Assembly (NCBI GenBank): GCA_031553495.1
Contig: JAVBLN010000016.1
Coordinates: 82,270-146,269, forward strand
Origin: Pinibacter sp031553495
Lineage (GTDB): Bacteria > Bacteroidota > Bacteroidia > Chitinophagales > Chitinophagaceae
DNA: 64,000 bases
Reading direction: 5' to 3'
Of the stretch, positions 8,267 to 17,868 are shown piece after piece; positions within the stretch are counted from its first letter, which is position 1, and each line of letters begins with the position of its first letter. The translations under genes and the position numbers were made by a program. Under the pieces are notes generated by a model that worked only from the letters and a program-made list of their open reading frames with translations, did no database searches and had not been told where the DNA came from.

Positions 8267-8305
8267 CAAAAAAGCCACCACTATAAAAGTGAAATGGCTT
8301 TTTCG
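8267..8305. terminator. Bidirectional hairpin between hldD and proC
   Basis: AAAAAGCCA and TGGCTTTTT form inverted arms with a weak inner stem (CACT/AGTG). It lies about 30 nt past the hldD stop codon, has a T-run on both strands, and fits an intrinsic terminator for hldD. Confidence 0.6.
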
Positions 8306-8331
8306 CATGTTTCTTTATATCGGAAACGAAA

Positions 8332-9309
8332 TTAATAAAACTTTCCTTGCGACAAATAATTTCTTACATAATCCTGCACACCATCCTCCAATGAATAAAA
8401 AGGTTCGGTGTAACCGACATTTAAGAGTTTTCGCATATCAGCCTCTGTGAAATATTGGTATTTATCGCGAATATCTTCCGGCATATCTATGAACTCAATG
8501 GCAGGTTCTTTATCAATGCCTGCGAAAGTAGCCTTTACAAGATCTTCAAAAGCCCTGGCTTTTCCCGTGCCCAGGTTATAAATTCCGGATGCGGGTTTAG
8601 TAAGCATCAACCAATAGCAAACCTTTACAACATCTTTTACATACACGAAATCGCGAAGCTGTTTGCCATCTTCAAAATCGGGTCGGTGGGATTTGAATAA
8701 TTTCACCACACCATCCTTTTTTATCTGGTTAAAGGAATGAAATATGACGCTTGCCATCCTGGCTTTATGATACTCATTAGGACCATATACATTAAAAAAT
8801 TTAAGTCCTGCCCAAAATGGGGGCTGTTTAGTTTGCTGTATGGCCCATTTGTCAAACTCATTTTTAGAAATTCCATAGGGATTTAACGGTCGTAACTTGA
8901 AGGGCAACTCATGATTATCTTCATAACCCAGCTCTCCGTCACCATATGTTGCTGCTGAAGAAGCATATACCAGCGGTATATTTTTTTCAACACAGTAGTT
9001 CCATATTTTTTGAGAATATGCTACATTCAAATGCTCATGAACAGCGTAATTGAACTCTGTTGTATCTGTACGTGCCCCTATATGAAAAATAAAATCAACA
9101 GGATTTTTATTTTCGCTTAGCCAATTAAAAAACTGCTCACGGTCTACTTTTTCTTTAAACTTTTTTCCCAACAGGTTTGGCTCTTTATCTTTTCGCGAAA
9201 AATCATCCACCAATATTAAATTAGTATATCCATTACTGTTAAGAAAGCCAACCATACAACTTCCTATAAAACCAGCCGCTCCCGTAACTATAATCGTAGT
9301 TTCTTTCAT
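8332..9309 (-). CDS. hldD: ADP-L-glycero-D-manno-heptose 6-epimerase
   Basis: The enzyme epimerises ADP-D-glycero-D-manno-heptose at C6 and supplies heptose for the inner core of lipopolysaccharide. The 325-residue protein is an extended short-chain dehydrogenase: VTGAAGFIGS binds NADP near residue 9, YASSAATYGDGELGYEDNHE covers the substrate loop, and YGISK carries the catalytic tyrosine and lysine. The FFNVYGPNEYHK and HRPDFEDGKQLRDFVYVKD blocks are characteristic of HldD (RfaD) within this superfamily. No other heptose gene lies in the window. Confidence 0.9.
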   Translation of the reverse strand: MKETTIIVTGAAGFIGSCMVGFLNSNGYTNLILVDDFSRKDKEPNLLGKKFKEKVDREQFFNWLSENKNPVDFIFHIGARTDTTEFNYAVHEHLNVAYSQKIWNYCVEKNIPLVYASSAATYGDGELGYEDNHELPFKLRPLNPYGISKNEFDKWAIQQTKQPPFWAGLKFFNVYGPNEYHKARMASVIFHSFNQIKKDGVVKLFKSHRPDFEDGKQLRDFVYVKDVVKVCYWLMLTKPASGIYNLGTGKARAFEDLVKATFAGIDKEPAIEFIDMPEDIRDKYQYFTEADMRKLLNVGYTEPFYSLEDGVQDYVRNYLSQGKFY

Positions 9310-9416
9310 TGAATGAATGTTTTTTTTGAGGATAGAGATCAGATGTACTCTGAGTTTTTTGTCTTCCTATTTCTGATATCTGATTTCAAAACACCAACAA
9401 CCGACAACTGCAATTC

Positions 9417-9492
9417 GCTCAATAGCATTCCTACCGTACAAGTGAGTGACACAACGATGCCTAATAGTAGCACTACCGCCGGTACCAAAAAA
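9417..9492 (-). repeat. Family-R dispersed repeat, copy R4
   Basis: On the minus strand: TTTTTTGGTACCGGCGGTAG, TGCTACTATTAGGCATCG, TTGTGTCACTCACTTGTACG, GTAGGAATGCTATTGAGC. The T-tract side runs into GTTATGAGTTGTGAG units up to about 9525, as also seen beside R2. Confidence 0.8.
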
Positions 9493-9558
9493 GTTATGAG
9501 TTGTGAGTTATGAGTTGTGAGTGACAAATCCAACGCATTTCAAATTTCAAATCTCACC

Positions 9559-11793
9559 CTACAACGCACTAAGTGCATGCTCACTTTCATGACCGGCAAG
9601 CAGGTTCGCGATTGCGTTATCGTATTTTTCTTTCCAGGAAATAACATTTCCCCAATTTTCATCTTCTACAGAAATTGTTCCGTTTGTAACAACTCCCAAT
9701 TTTGAAAACTCATGACCGGCAAGCGCAGATTCAAATGCCACTACTTTATCTTTCTTTACACTTACCACTACCCTGCTTTGAGCTTCACCAAACCAATAAG
9801 CGTCTTTGCGAATATCGGCATTAGCTGATTGCACCGCAAAGCCCAGATTTCTGTGGAACGAAGATTCAATTAAGGTAATAAACAAACCGCCTTCACTTAC
9901 ATCATGCGCTGAAACGATAAGTTTTTCCTTAATCAGCTTCACGATTTGCTGCTGTAACGTAAATTCCTCCTCTATATCAAAATGTGGCGCCGGAGAAAAT
10001 TCCACGCCTTTTATTTTCTGCAAATATTCCGAACTGTTAATATCTGCGCGGCTTTTACCAATAAGGTAAATAATATCTCCCTCTTCTTTAAAATCCATAG
10101 TCATTCTATCGTTCAATGAATCCAACAAACCAACCATGCCTATAGTTGGAGTTGGGTAAACGGGTCCATCCGGATTTTGATTATAGAAGCTTACATTACC
10201 ACCGGTTACGGGAGTATCGAACTTCCGGCAGGCATCGCCCATACCTTTAATAGCCTGCACAAATTGATAGTACACTTCGGGGTCATACGGATTACCAAAA
10301 TTTAAACAGTTGGTTACCCCCAAAGGTTGTCCACCGCTGCACACAAGATTACGGGCAGCCTCAGCCACCGCAATCATCGCGCCTTTATAAGGATCGGCAA
10401 ACACGTAGCGACTATTACAATCAGTTGTAACAGCTAACGCTTTATTACTTGGCCTGGCCAAAACAACCGCCGCGTCCGAAGGCTGATTTGTTGAAGTATT
10501 AGCTGCACCCACCATGCTGTCATACTGCACATACACCCAACGCTTGGATGCTATATTAGGAATTTGAATAAGCTGCACTGCCACATCCAGCAAATTTGCA
10601 GGCTCTTCAATAGCAGATGCATCAAATGTTTTAGTTTTTGCAAGATACGCAGGCTCTCTATAATCTCTGTCGTATTGGGGAGCGCCGCCGCCAAGCACCA
10701 ATTCCTCGGCAGGAACCTGCGCCTCCAGTTGCCCGTTCATGTAGAAGCTTAATAATCCATCATCGGTTACTTCGCCAATAACGGAGCATGGCAGATCCCA
10801 TTTGTCAAATATCTTTTTTACCACATCCTCCTTACCTTTTTGCACTACCATCAGCATGCGTTCCTGGCTTTCGCTAAGCAACAATTCCCAGGCCTTCATA
10901 TTTTGCTGGCGCATGGGCACTTTATCCAAATCTATATGCATACCCACACCGCCTTTCGCGCTCATTTCCGCGGTGGAACAAATTATACCGGCAGCACCCA
11001 TATCCTGCATACCTACAACCACTCCGGTAGGGATTACTTCAAGACAGGCCTCCAGCAGTTTTTTCTCCTGGAATGGATCGCCAACCTGAACAGCCGGCAG
11101 ATCTTCAGCACTTTCCGCGGTAATATCAGCAGACGCGAACGAAGCGCCTCCAATGCCATCTTTTCCGGTGGCGGATCCCACAAAAATTACCGGGTTTCCC
11201 TTTCCCGAAGCAGTGGCGCTAATAGTTTCGCCGGCTTTTACAATCCCAACACTCATAGCGTTTACCAAAGGATTGGTATGATAGCACTGCTCAAAATAGA
11301 TTTCGCCAGCCACGGTTGGCACACCAAAACAGTTGCCGTAATGACCAATGCCGTGTACTATACCGGCCAGCAAGTGCTGGGTTTTAGCTTCAGTAAGATT
11401 TCCGAAACGAAGCGAATTTAAAGAAGCGATCGGCCTGGCCCCCATCGTAAAAATATCGCGGTGAATACCGCCCACACCGGTTGCTGCACCTTGGAACGGT
11501 TCAATAGCCGAAGGGTGGTTATGGCTTTCTATTTTAAATACTACGCCATATCCGTCTCCCATATCCATTAACCCTGCATTTTCTTCACCGGCGGCCACAA
11601 GCATTTTACCGCCTTCGCGGGGAAGGGTTTTAAGCCATTTAATAGAATTTTTATAACTGCAGTGCTCGCTCCACATGGCGCTAAAAGCACACAATTCATT
11701 AAAATTTGGAGTTCTGCCTAATTTTTGTTTGATCAGTTCGAATTCTTCGGCTGTTAAACGTAATTGCTCGGCTGTTTTTACTGTTATTTCCAT
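9559..11793 (-). CDS. purL: Phosphoribosylformylglycinamidine synthase subunit PurL
   Basis: PurL catalyses the ATP-dependent amidation of FGAR to FGAM in step four of purine synthesis. At 744 residues this is the short form that works with separate PurQ and PurS subunits, which are not in this window. Recognisable blocks are FNELCAFSAMWSEHCSYKNS near the N terminus, KIESHNHPSAIEPFQGAATG with GGIHRDIFTMGARPIA, and GNVSFYNQNPDGPVYPTPTI in the second half. Family-R copies lie on both sides of the gene. Confidence 0.96.
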   Translation of the reverse strand: MEITVKTAEQLRLTAEEFELIKQKLGRTPNFNELCAFSAMWSEHCSYKNSIKWLKTLPREGGKMLVAAGEENAGLMDMGDGYGVVFKIESHNHPSAIEPFQGAATGVGGIHRDIFTMGARPIASLNSLRFGNLTEAKTQHLLAGIVHGIGHYGNCFGVPTVAGEIYFEQCYHTNPLVNAMSVGIVKAGETISATASGKGNPVIFVGSATGKDGIGGASFASADITAESAEDLPAVQVGDPFQEKKLLEACLEVIPTGVVVGMQDMGAAGIICSTAEMSAKGGVGMHIDLDKVPMRQQNMKAWELLLSESQERMLMVVQKGKEDVVKKIFDKWDLPCSVIGEVTDDGLLSFYMNGQLEAQVPAEELVLGGGAPQYDRDYREPAYLAKTKTFDASAIEEPANLLDVAVQLIQIPNIASKRWVYVQYDSMVGAANTSTNQPSDAAVVLARPSNKALAVTTDCNSRYVFADPYKGAMIAVAEAARNLVCSGGQPLGVTNCLNFGNPYDPEVYYQFVQAIKGMGDACRKFDTPVTGGNVSFYNQNPDGPVYPTPTIGMVGLLDSLNDRMTMDFKEEGDIIYLIGKSRADINSSEYLQKIKGVEFSPAPHFDIEEEFTLQQQIVKLIKEKLIVSAHDVSEGGLFITLIESSFHRNLGFAVQSANADIRKDAYWFGEAQSRVVVSVKKDKVVAFESALAGHEFSKLGVVTNGTISVEDENWGNVISWKEKYDNAIANLLAGHESEHALSAL

Positions 11794-11874
11794 GTTTTAT
11801 GAGGATGGTCTGAGAAAGCGCAAAGGTAATAAAGATTTGAGATTTGAAATTTTAGATTTGAAAAGCTTTTGATT

Positions 11875-11978
11875 GTTATACTTCGTGCTGTAGTGAGATT
11901 TTATTTTTGGGGGGCCGGCGGTAGTGCTACTATTAAGCATCGTTGTGTCACTCACTTGTACGGTAGGAATCCTGGTGG
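11875..11978 (+). repeat. Family-R dispersed repeat, copy R5
   Basis: The outer left flank TTATACTTCGTGCTG recurs at the outer ends of R6, R11 and R22. The core reads TTTTTGGGGGGCCGGCGGTA, GTGCTACTATTAAGCATC, GTTGTGTCACTCACTTGTAC, then GGTAGGAATCCTGG, where the usual tail breaks off. It fills most of the 344-bp gap 11794-12137. The rest (about 11985-12110) holds CAGAAATCAGAAAAG-type runs and GGCTGGCTATAGTAGG with CCAGC, with no gene. Confidence 0.75.
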
Positions 11979-12137
11979 GCAGTAACGAAGTCAGAGGCCA
12001 GAAATCAGAAAAGAATGTCTTGTGCCTTGTCCTGAAAAGCAGGTTGTTTTTCTAGTTGGCTGGCTATAGTAGGGCAACCAGCTTTATGCATACTAACAAA
12101 TTTTTCTTAACGATTACCTAAGCTCCCATACCGGCAA

Positions 12138-13343
12138 TCACAACATATTCGCTTGTGAACTTAATAATGCTGAATACAAAGCATCAATACTTTCCATTTC
12201 TTTTTGTTTGCTATACTTTTCTTCAATTGCCGCAAAGCCTTTATTACCCATGGTATGACGCAAGTCTTTGTTTTCAATTAACATAAGTAGTTTTTCACTA
12301 AAGGCAGCAATATCGCATGCAGATATTATAAACCCGGTTTCATTGTCATTTATCACTTCAGTTACAGCGCCTGCTTTTGTCGAAATCACCGGTTTGGAAG
12401 CTGCACCCGCCTCAAGCAACGCAATGGGAACACCTTCATTTAGTGATGTGAGCACCACAATATCAAGGCCATTCATTGCTTGTTCAATTTCCAAAATCCA
12501 GGAAGTAAATGTTACAGTTGCTGCCTTTTGTTCTTCGGGAAAAAATACATGATCGATATGTTTACGATCCAAAGTCTTCATCAAATCGTTGCGCAAGGCG
12601 CCATCGCCAATAATAAAAAAACGAACGGGAACTGAAGTTTTGGCAATTGTTTTTTCTACAACATCCAGAAATAAAAAATGATTCTTCACGGGTACAATTC
12701 TTCCCACTATACCAATAGCGATTTCATTATCTTGTAACAAATATTTATCACGAAACAGTTTCCCGGAAATTGTTTTATTGTTATTAAACTTAGCTACATC
12801 TATACCTAGATTGATTACTTCAATTTTCTCGGGCAAGCATATTTTATATATGTCTGCCAGTTCGTTCTTCTGCGATTCGCTAATAGCGATAATTTTTGTA
12901 GAATACCTGGCCAGTAAGCGTTCTACACGAACTACTATCTGCGAAAAAAAGCGATTGAAGTATGAGTGGAATACATGTCCGTGATATGTGTGAATTATAA
13001 TGGGTACATTTAGCATTGCCGCCGCAATTCTTCCTAACAGGCCCGGTTTTGCACCATTAGTGTGCACGATATCGGGTTTAATTTTTTGCAGAATATTTTT
13101 TATATGAAAGAACGCATTCACATCATTAAACAAATTTATTGACCGATGCACTTCATTTACATGTATCACTTTTACTGCCGGATAAGGCTCAAGCATAAAA
13201 GACGCGTCATACTCATCTTTATTCTTTTCTCCTACCAATAAATAAACTTCATGCTTTGCAGATAAATAACCGGCCAATTGTACTGTATCCAAAGGCGCAC
13301 CTCCGATTACCAACCTGTTAAGCATTATAACGATTTTTGCCAT
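12138..13343 (-). CDS. GT4-type glycosyltransferase
   Basis: The 401-residue protein is a GT-B fold retaining glycosyltransferase that would transfer a sugar from a nucleotide donor to a cell-surface glycan. The N-terminal domain starts MAKIVIMLNRLVIGGAPLDT and contains PDIVHTNGAKPGLLGRIAA and HTYHGHVFHSYF. The C-terminal donor domain shows GIVGRIVPVKNHFLFLDV and the E-x7-E region VVLTSLNEGVPIALLEAGAA. The ATG at 13343 is chosen because the further 104 upstream codons are translations of intergenic repeats. It is divergent from the membrane protein gene at 13927. Donor and acceptor cannot be predicted. Confidence 0.88.
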   Translation of the reverse strand: MAKIVIMLNRLVIGGAPLDTVQLAGYLSAKHEVYLLVGEKNKDEYDASFMLEPYPAVKVIHVNEVHRSINLFNDVNAFFHIKNILQKIKPDIVHTNGAKPGLLGRIAAAMLNVPIIIHTYHGHVFHSYFNRFFSQIVVRVERLLARYSTKIIAISESQKNELADIYKICLPEKIEVINLGIDVAKFNNNKTISGKLFRDKYLLQDNEIAIGIVGRIVPVKNHFLFLDVVEKTIAKTSVPVRFFIIGDGALRNDLMKTLDRKHIDHVFFPEEQKAATVTFTSWILEIEQAMNGLDIVVLTSLNEGVPIALLEAGAASKPVISTKAGAVTEVINDNETGFIISACDIAAFSEKLLMLIENKDLRHTMGNKGFAAIEEKYSKQKEMESIDALYSALLSSQANML

Positions 13344-13661
13344 ATCCTTAATTAGCGTGAAAATTAAGTAAACTGAGCCAGTTACAACCCACAAAACCGG
13401 ACAAAATAAAAAAATAATCAGATTATATGATGATTTGCTATACAGATTGGGCACACAACTACATAAGTTGAAAATTGAAAATTGAAAGTTGAAAGTGACA
13501 ATAAATTTAGAATGGAGAGTTGAGAATGGAGAATGCTTTATAGTTGAGAATGCTATAGATATTAGATAAAGCTGAAACAATGCCACGTCCTGAAAAAAGT
13601 AGACATTTCTTTTAGTTGTATATCCTGCACCTGGCGCTAACATGTCGAATAGCACCGTTGT

Positions 13662-13763
13662 TTAACCACAAGGGCACAATAGAGGCTTACGGTACACAAG
13701 GGTTTGCTGAATTGTTACCAACCCTTGTGCGCCTTGTGCTTTCCTGGTGAACCTTGTGGTTAA
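13662..13763. repeat. Inverted-repeat element with TTAACCACAAGG ends, copy 1
   Basis: The ends TTAACCACAAGG and CCTTGTGGTTAA are perfect 12-bp inverted repeats around a 78-bp core. A copy in the opposite orientation lies at 51178-51281. The similarity extends about 30 bp beyond one end (GCTAACATGT in both). The short length and absence of coding sequence suggest a non-autonomous mobile or structural element. Confidence 0.75.
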
Positions 13764-13790
13764 CTCAAAAACACTCATAACTCAAAACTT

Positions 13791-13879
13791 GTTGAATAGC
13801 ATTACTGCCGTACAAGGGAGTGACACAACGATGCTTAATAGTAGCACTACCGCCGATAACAAAATAAATCGAAGTATAG
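13791..13879 (-). repeat. Family-R dispersed repeat, copy R6
   Basis: On the minus strand it starts with outer flank TATACTTCGATTTATTTTG, then TTATCGGCGGTAGTGCTACT, ATTAAGCATCGTTGTGTCAC, TCCCTTGTACGGCAGTAATG, CTATTCAAC. It lies just upstream of the membrane protein gene at 13927 and could affect its promoter. Confidence 0.8.
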
Positions 13880-13926
13880 AACTCTCTTTTTTAAAGGATG
13901 ATTAACTTGCAATTAAAATATTCATA

Positions 13927-15168
13927 TTGACTTATTTGTTTTTTTTCTTATACCTTATTATCCTTTGTTGGCTGGTTACTAAGCTGCCTTTTTTTAGGTC
14001 GAGTATATTTAAATCTTACCAGCTTATATTATTATTTCTGGCAAAACTGGTTGCCGGTTTTATTTATGGATATATTTTCAAACCTATTCCGGAAGCCGAC
14101 ACCTGGCGCCTTTTTTCACAAAGTGTAGAGGAAACCGCATATCTATACAAACATCCTGTAAGCTTTTTCGTGAAATGGGTTTATGACCCGTCGTATGACT
14201 ACTTAAATCCTTTCTCAGACAAAAACTCGTATTGGAATGATCTGCGTGATTTAATGGTCATAAAACCTATGGCATTATTAAATGTTCTTAGCTTTAGCAA
14301 TTATTACATCAATGTATTATTTTACACATTCCTCACATTTTTCGGTTGTATCGCATTTACAAAAGCATATAATTTAATTTTTCCCGGAGCCCGAAAACTG
14401 CTTTTAACATTTACGGCGTTTTTTATTCCATCAACATTTTTCTGGACAAGCGGTATGCATAAAGATGGTCTCATTTTTATGCTGATCTGCTTTATAGCGT
14501 ACCAGTTAAGTATGCTTTTTAACCAAAAAACATCGAACCTGAAAGCATATTTGAAAATAGCGGTATGCCTGTTTTTTATATTGCTACTAAGAAATTATGT
14601 GGCCTTGTTACTAATTCCTTCCATATTCATATGTGTGAGTGCCTTTAAATATCCTGCTCATGCTTATAAAATTTTAACTTTCACATTGCTCGTGGGTGCG
14701 GCTGCTTTCTTTTTATCGCAATACCTTCCGCATTCATTCAATTTGCCAGAATGGCTTGTAAAAAGAAGGGTGGGTTTTTATGAGCTTGAGGCAAACACCA
14801 AACTACCCATAAATGAATTAAAAAGCACATTTTCAAGTTTCCTTACAAACTTTCCCGAGGCTTTTAATCATGGTTTTTTAAGACCATATTTGTGGGAGGG
14901 TTTTGGGCTTAGATATATACCCTTTGCCATTGAATTGATTTTGCTTCTTATTATGGTTTTCTATGCCCTGTTTTGTAAAATAACCTACACTACGAAACAA
15001 CGGGCCTTTTTCCTGTTTGGGGTCTTTCTTCTTTTTTCCACGTGGCTTTTTCTGGGCTATATAGTTCATATTGTGGGAGCAATAGTCAGGTATAAAAGTA
15101 TTTTTTTACCATTTTTCGTTGCACCAATTCTATTGGCCATACCCGGAATAAAACTAATTAAAAAATAA
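13927..15168 (+). CDS. Polytopic inner-membrane protein of unknown function
   Basis: The 413-residue protein has about nine to eleven hydrophobic segments, starting with TYLFFFLYLIILCWLV. A soluble loop near residues 55-110 (PIPEADTWRLFSQSVEETAY) precedes the later helices, an arrangement seen in membrane glycosyltransferases and polysaccharide polymerase-like proteins. No diagnostic motif is visible. Only a TTG start is available before the first helix. The divergent neighbour is a GT4 glycosyltransferase, so a role in surface glycan assembly is a reasonable guess. Confidence 0.75.
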   Translation: MTYLFFFLYLIILCWLVTKLPFFRSSIFKSYQLILLFLAKLVAGFIYGYIFKPIPEADTWRLFSQSVEETAYLYKHPVSFFVKWVYDPSYDYLNPFSDKNSYWNDLRDLMVIKPMALLNVLSFSNYYINVLFYTFLTFFGCIAFTKAYNLIFPGARKLLLTFTAFFIPSTFFWTSGMHKDGLIFMLICFIAYQLSMLFNQKTSNLKAYLKIAVCLFFILLLRNYVALLLIPSIFICVSAFKYPAHAYKILTFTLLVGAAAFFLSQYLPHSFNLPEWLVKRRVGFYELEANTKLPINELKSTFSSFLTNFPEAFNHGFLRPYLWEGFGLRYIPFAIELILLLIMVFYALFCKITYTTKQRAFFLFGVFLLFSTWLFLGYIVHIVGAIVRYKSIFLPFFVAPILLAIPGIKLIKK

Positions 15169-15246
15169 AATATATATAAAATTTCAGTCAAATACATTCT
15201 TTTTTCATCTTTTGTCAATTAATATATGTTTCTTTTTTGTTTTTTA

Positions 15247-15329
15247 GGGTAAAAAAATGCGCTTATGGGCAAAAAAAATTGTTCATTTGCCCGAATTAGT
15301 GTTCATTTGTATAGCTAAAATTTTTACCC
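15247..15329 (+). promoter_or_regulatory. Nested inverted repeats in the glnN leader
   Basis: GGGTAAAAA (15247-15255) and TTTTTACCC (15321-15329) form a 9-bp perfect dyad whose second arm ends on the base before the ATG. Inside it lies GGGCAAA (15267-15273) with TTTGCCC (15286-15292). If the leader is transcribed, the outer stem would hide the region just upstream of the start codon. A regulatory role is inference. Confidence 0.45.
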
Positions 15330-17522
15330 ATGTCATTACGTTTAAATGCAATCAACAATCTTTCCGGAAGCAAAGGCGTTGAACCTGCCAACGGATCAAA
15401 AAAAATTACCGCTATTTTTAACGAAAATGTATTTACACTTAAAACAGCCCGTGAATTTTTAAGTGACGAAGCCTTTAAAAGTCTTGCCACCTCCATAAAA
15501 GGCGGAAAAAAAATTGACCGTGCAGTTGCCAATCAAATTGCAACTGGTCTTCGCCAATGGGCTGAAAGCAAAGGTGTATCGCACTACTCTCACTGGTTTC
15601 AGCCGTTAACAGGTACCACCGCCGAAAAGCATGATTCTTTCTTTACTTTAAAAAGTGACGGAACACCGCTTGAAGAGTTTGATGGCGCGGCATTAATTCA
15701 ACAAGAGCCGGATGCGTCTTCATTTCCTAACGGAGGTATCCGCGCCACTTTTGAAGCTCGCGGCTATACCGCATGGGATCCTTCATCACCCGCATTTATT
15801 ATGGAAATTGGCGAAGGGAAAACATTATGTATACCCACCATTTTCGTGTCATATACCGGAGAAACGCTTGATTATAAAGCGCCATTGTTAAAATCACTGG
15901 AAGCGCTTAATAAAGCAGCAGTTGAAGTTGCAAATTATTTCGATAAAAACGTAAATAAAGTAACCGCCACCCTCGGATGGGAACAGGAATATTTCGTAAT
16001 TGATGAAGCCATGTTCAATGCCCGTCCCGACCTGGTTTTAAGTGGCAGAACAGTATTTGGTCACGCCTCCGCAAAAGGCCAGCAACTCGAAGACCACTAT
16101 TTTGGTTCCATACCGGAAAGAGTGTATGCTTTCATGAGAGATTTTGAAACGGAAGCCTACAAGCTGGGAATTCCTCTGCGTACCCGCCATAACGAAGTGG
16201 CTCCCGCTCAATATGAATGCGCGCCGATATTTGAAGAAGTAAGTGTAGCGGTAGACCACAACACTTTGCTGATGGATATTATGGATCGCGTTGCCCGCCG
16301 CCATCACTTGCGTGTATTATTGCACGAAAAGCCTTTTGCGGGAATAAACGGCAGTGGAAAGCATAACAACTGGAGCATGTCGACAGATACCGGCGTAAAC
16401 CTGCTGGCTCCCGGCAAAACACCCAAAACCAATTTCATGTTCCTGACTTTCTTTGTGAATTCAATTAAAGCGGTATTTGATTATGCTGATATTTTAAGAG
16501 GCTCTATCGCTTCCGCAGGAAATGATCACCGCCTGGGTGCAAATGAAGCTCCGCCTGCAATCATTTCGGTGTTTATTGGCCAATACCTGACAAAAGTATT
16601 ACAGGATATTAAAGAAAGAGTAAGCGACAACTTTGATGAGCAGGATGAAGCTATTCTAAAATTAGATCTTCACAAAAGCATTCCGGAATTGATGTTGGAT
16701 AACACCGATCGCAACAGAACTTCACCGTTTGCTTTTACAGGAAATAAATTTGAGTTCCGCGCTGTAGGTTCTTCGGCCAACTGCGCCAACTCAATGACTG
16801 TGTTGAACACTATTATGGCAGCAACACTGAAACAATTTAAAAAAGAAGTGGATGCCTTAATAGAAAAAGGAGAGAAAAAGGAAATTGCAATTATGCACGT
16901 CATCCGTGAATATGTGGTGGCAAGTGAAAAGATCCTATTTGAAGGCGATGGCTATAGTGAAGCCTGGCAACAAGAAGCCGAAAAACGCGGATTGCCCAAT
17001 GTAAAATCAACGCCTTTAGCACTGGATGCCATGTTATCCGACAAAGCAAAACACCTTTTTGAAAGTAATGATGTATTAAGTCATGTAGAGCTGGAAGCTC
17101 GTCATGAAATTGAGTTGGAAAAATATATTAAACATTTGCAAATAGAAGCCCGTATTATGGGAGAGCTTTGCACAAGTCACATTCTTCCTTCTGCTATTAA
17201 ATATCAGAATACTTTGATACAAAATATTAAAGGATTGAGAGAAGTGGGAATGCCTGAAGCATCTTATTCGAAACAAGCGGAAATTTTGGAAAGATTGTGC
17301 CACTATATAAACAAAACAAGCGAGTTAGTGGTGCAAATGATCGAAGAAAGAAAAAAATGTAATGTTATAAAAAATACTCGCGACAAAGCAATCGCATACG
17401 AAAGCAAAGTAAAAGAGCCATTCTTCAATGCCATTCGTTATCATGTCGACAAACTTGAATTGGTGGTGGATGATAAAGAATGGTTATTGCCAAAATATCG
17501 TGAAATGCTTTTCTTAAGATAA
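15330..17522 (+). CDS. glnN: Glutamine synthetase type III
   Basis: This enzyme makes glutamine from glutamate, ammonia and ATP, the main entry of ammonium into metabolism. At 730 residues it is the large GSIII form found in Bacteroidota and cyanobacteria, not the 470-residue GSI. The GSIII-specific N terminus (HYSHWFQPLTGTTAEKHDSF) is followed by catalytic blocks GWEQEYFVIDEA, HNEVAPAQYECAPIF, KHNNWSMSTDTGVNLL and NRTSPFAFTGNKFEFRAVGS. The gene is monocistronic, with its own terminator. No PII or ammonium transporter gene is adjacent. Two nested dyads sit directly upstream of the start. Confidence 0.97.
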   Translation: MSLRLNAINNLSGSKGVEPANGSKKITAIFNENVFTLKTAREFLSDEAFKSLATSIKGGKKIDRAVANQIATGLRQWAESKGVSHYSHWFQPLTGTTAEKHDSFFTLKSDGTPLEEFDGAALIQQEPDASSFPNGGIRATFEARGYTAWDPSSPAFIMEIGEGKTLCIPTIFVSYTGETLDYKAPLLKSLEALNKAAVEVANYFDKNVNKVTATLGWEQEYFVIDEAMFNARPDLVLSGRTVFGHASAKGQQLEDHYFGSIPERVYAFMRDFETEAYKLGIPLRTRHNEVAPAQYECAPIFEEVSVAVDHNTLLMDIMDRVARRHHLRVLLHEKPFAGINGSGKHNNWSMSTDTGVNLLAPGKTPKTNFMFLTFFVNSIKAVFDYADILRGSIASAGNDHRLGANEAPPAIISVFIGQYLTKVLQDIKERVSDNFDEQDEAILKLDLHKSIPELMLDNTDRNRTSPFAFTGNKFEFRAVGSSANCANSMTVLNTIMAATLKQFKKEVDALIEKGEKKEIAIMHVIREYVVASEKILFEGDGYSEAWQQEAEKRGLPNVKSTPLALDAMLSDKAKHLFESNDVLSHVELEARHEIELEKYIKHLQIEARIMGELCTSHILPSAIKYQNTLIQNIKGLREVGMPEASYSKQAEILERLCHYINKTSELVVQMIEERKKCNVIKNTRDKAIAYESKVKEPFFNAIRYHVDKLELVVDDKEWLLPKYREMLFLR

Positions 17523-17549
17523 TTATTTCTGTAAATGACATGAGAAAAA

Positions 17550-17580
17550 AACAAAGGCCTGCGTTTGCAGGCTTTTTTTA
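17550..17580 (+). terminator. Intrinsic terminator after glnN
   Basis: GCCTGC pairs with GCAGGC around a GTTT loop, followed by seven T residues. It lies about 30 nt past the glnN stop codon. Confidence 0.85.
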
Positions 17581-17598
17581 TGATAAACCCTATGGAGT

Positions 17599-17680
17599 AA
17601 TTTTTTTTGGGGGAGGTCAGCGATAGTTCCCTGATTGAACAGCCGTTGCGACGCTCCGTTCATCTGTTGAATATCTATTA
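17599..17680 (+). repeat. Family-R dispersed repeat, copy R7 (divergent)
   Basis: AATTTTTTTTGGGGGAGGTC is followed by AGCGATAGTTCCCTGATTGA, then CAGCCGTTGCGACGCTCCGT and TCATCTG. The central palindrome is GCG-A-CGC. It forms an inverted pair with R8 in the 346-bp gap 17523-17868, which otherwise holds only the glnN terminator. Confidence 0.6.
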
Positions 17681-17730
17681 AGCGTTGAAAATTTCAACAT
17701 CAAAACTGTGGTAGAAAATATTTGCGATTA

Positions 17731-17824
17731 CCCACAGCCGCCATGAAATACTACCGATGAAGTGATTGCGACGCAACGATGATGCCATGAAAAACCGCTG
17801 CCGGTACCATAAAAAAAATAACTC
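17731..17824 (-). repeat. Family-R dispersed repeat, copy R8
   Basis: On the minus strand: TTATTTTTTTTATGGTACCG, GCAGCGGTTTTTCATGGCAT, CATCGTTGCGTCGCAATCAC, TTCATCGGTAGTATTTCATG. It belongs to the TTTCATGGC subtype together with R12, R13 and R14. Confidence 0.75.
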
Positions 17825-17868
17825 AACCGGCCTTTAGGCTCGTAGTAAAATTCTTAGAACCCGTAATG

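Larger units (their letters stand above)
13344..13926. other. Repeat-rich intergenic region between divergent genes
   Basis: This gap holds GTTGAAAATTGAAAG and GGAGAGTTGAGAATG runs (about 13466-13540), a TTAACCACAAGG element (13662-13763), ACTCATAACTCAAAACT (about 13770-13790) and family-R copy R6. The open frame that extends the glycosyltransferase gene upstream through here is not a real N terminus. Confidence 0.7.

Noticed and set aside
13344..13655. N-terminal extension of the glycosyltransferase by 104 codons
   Set aside because: It reads through GTTGAAAG and GAGAGTTGAGA runs. The family starts at MAKIVIMLN (13343).
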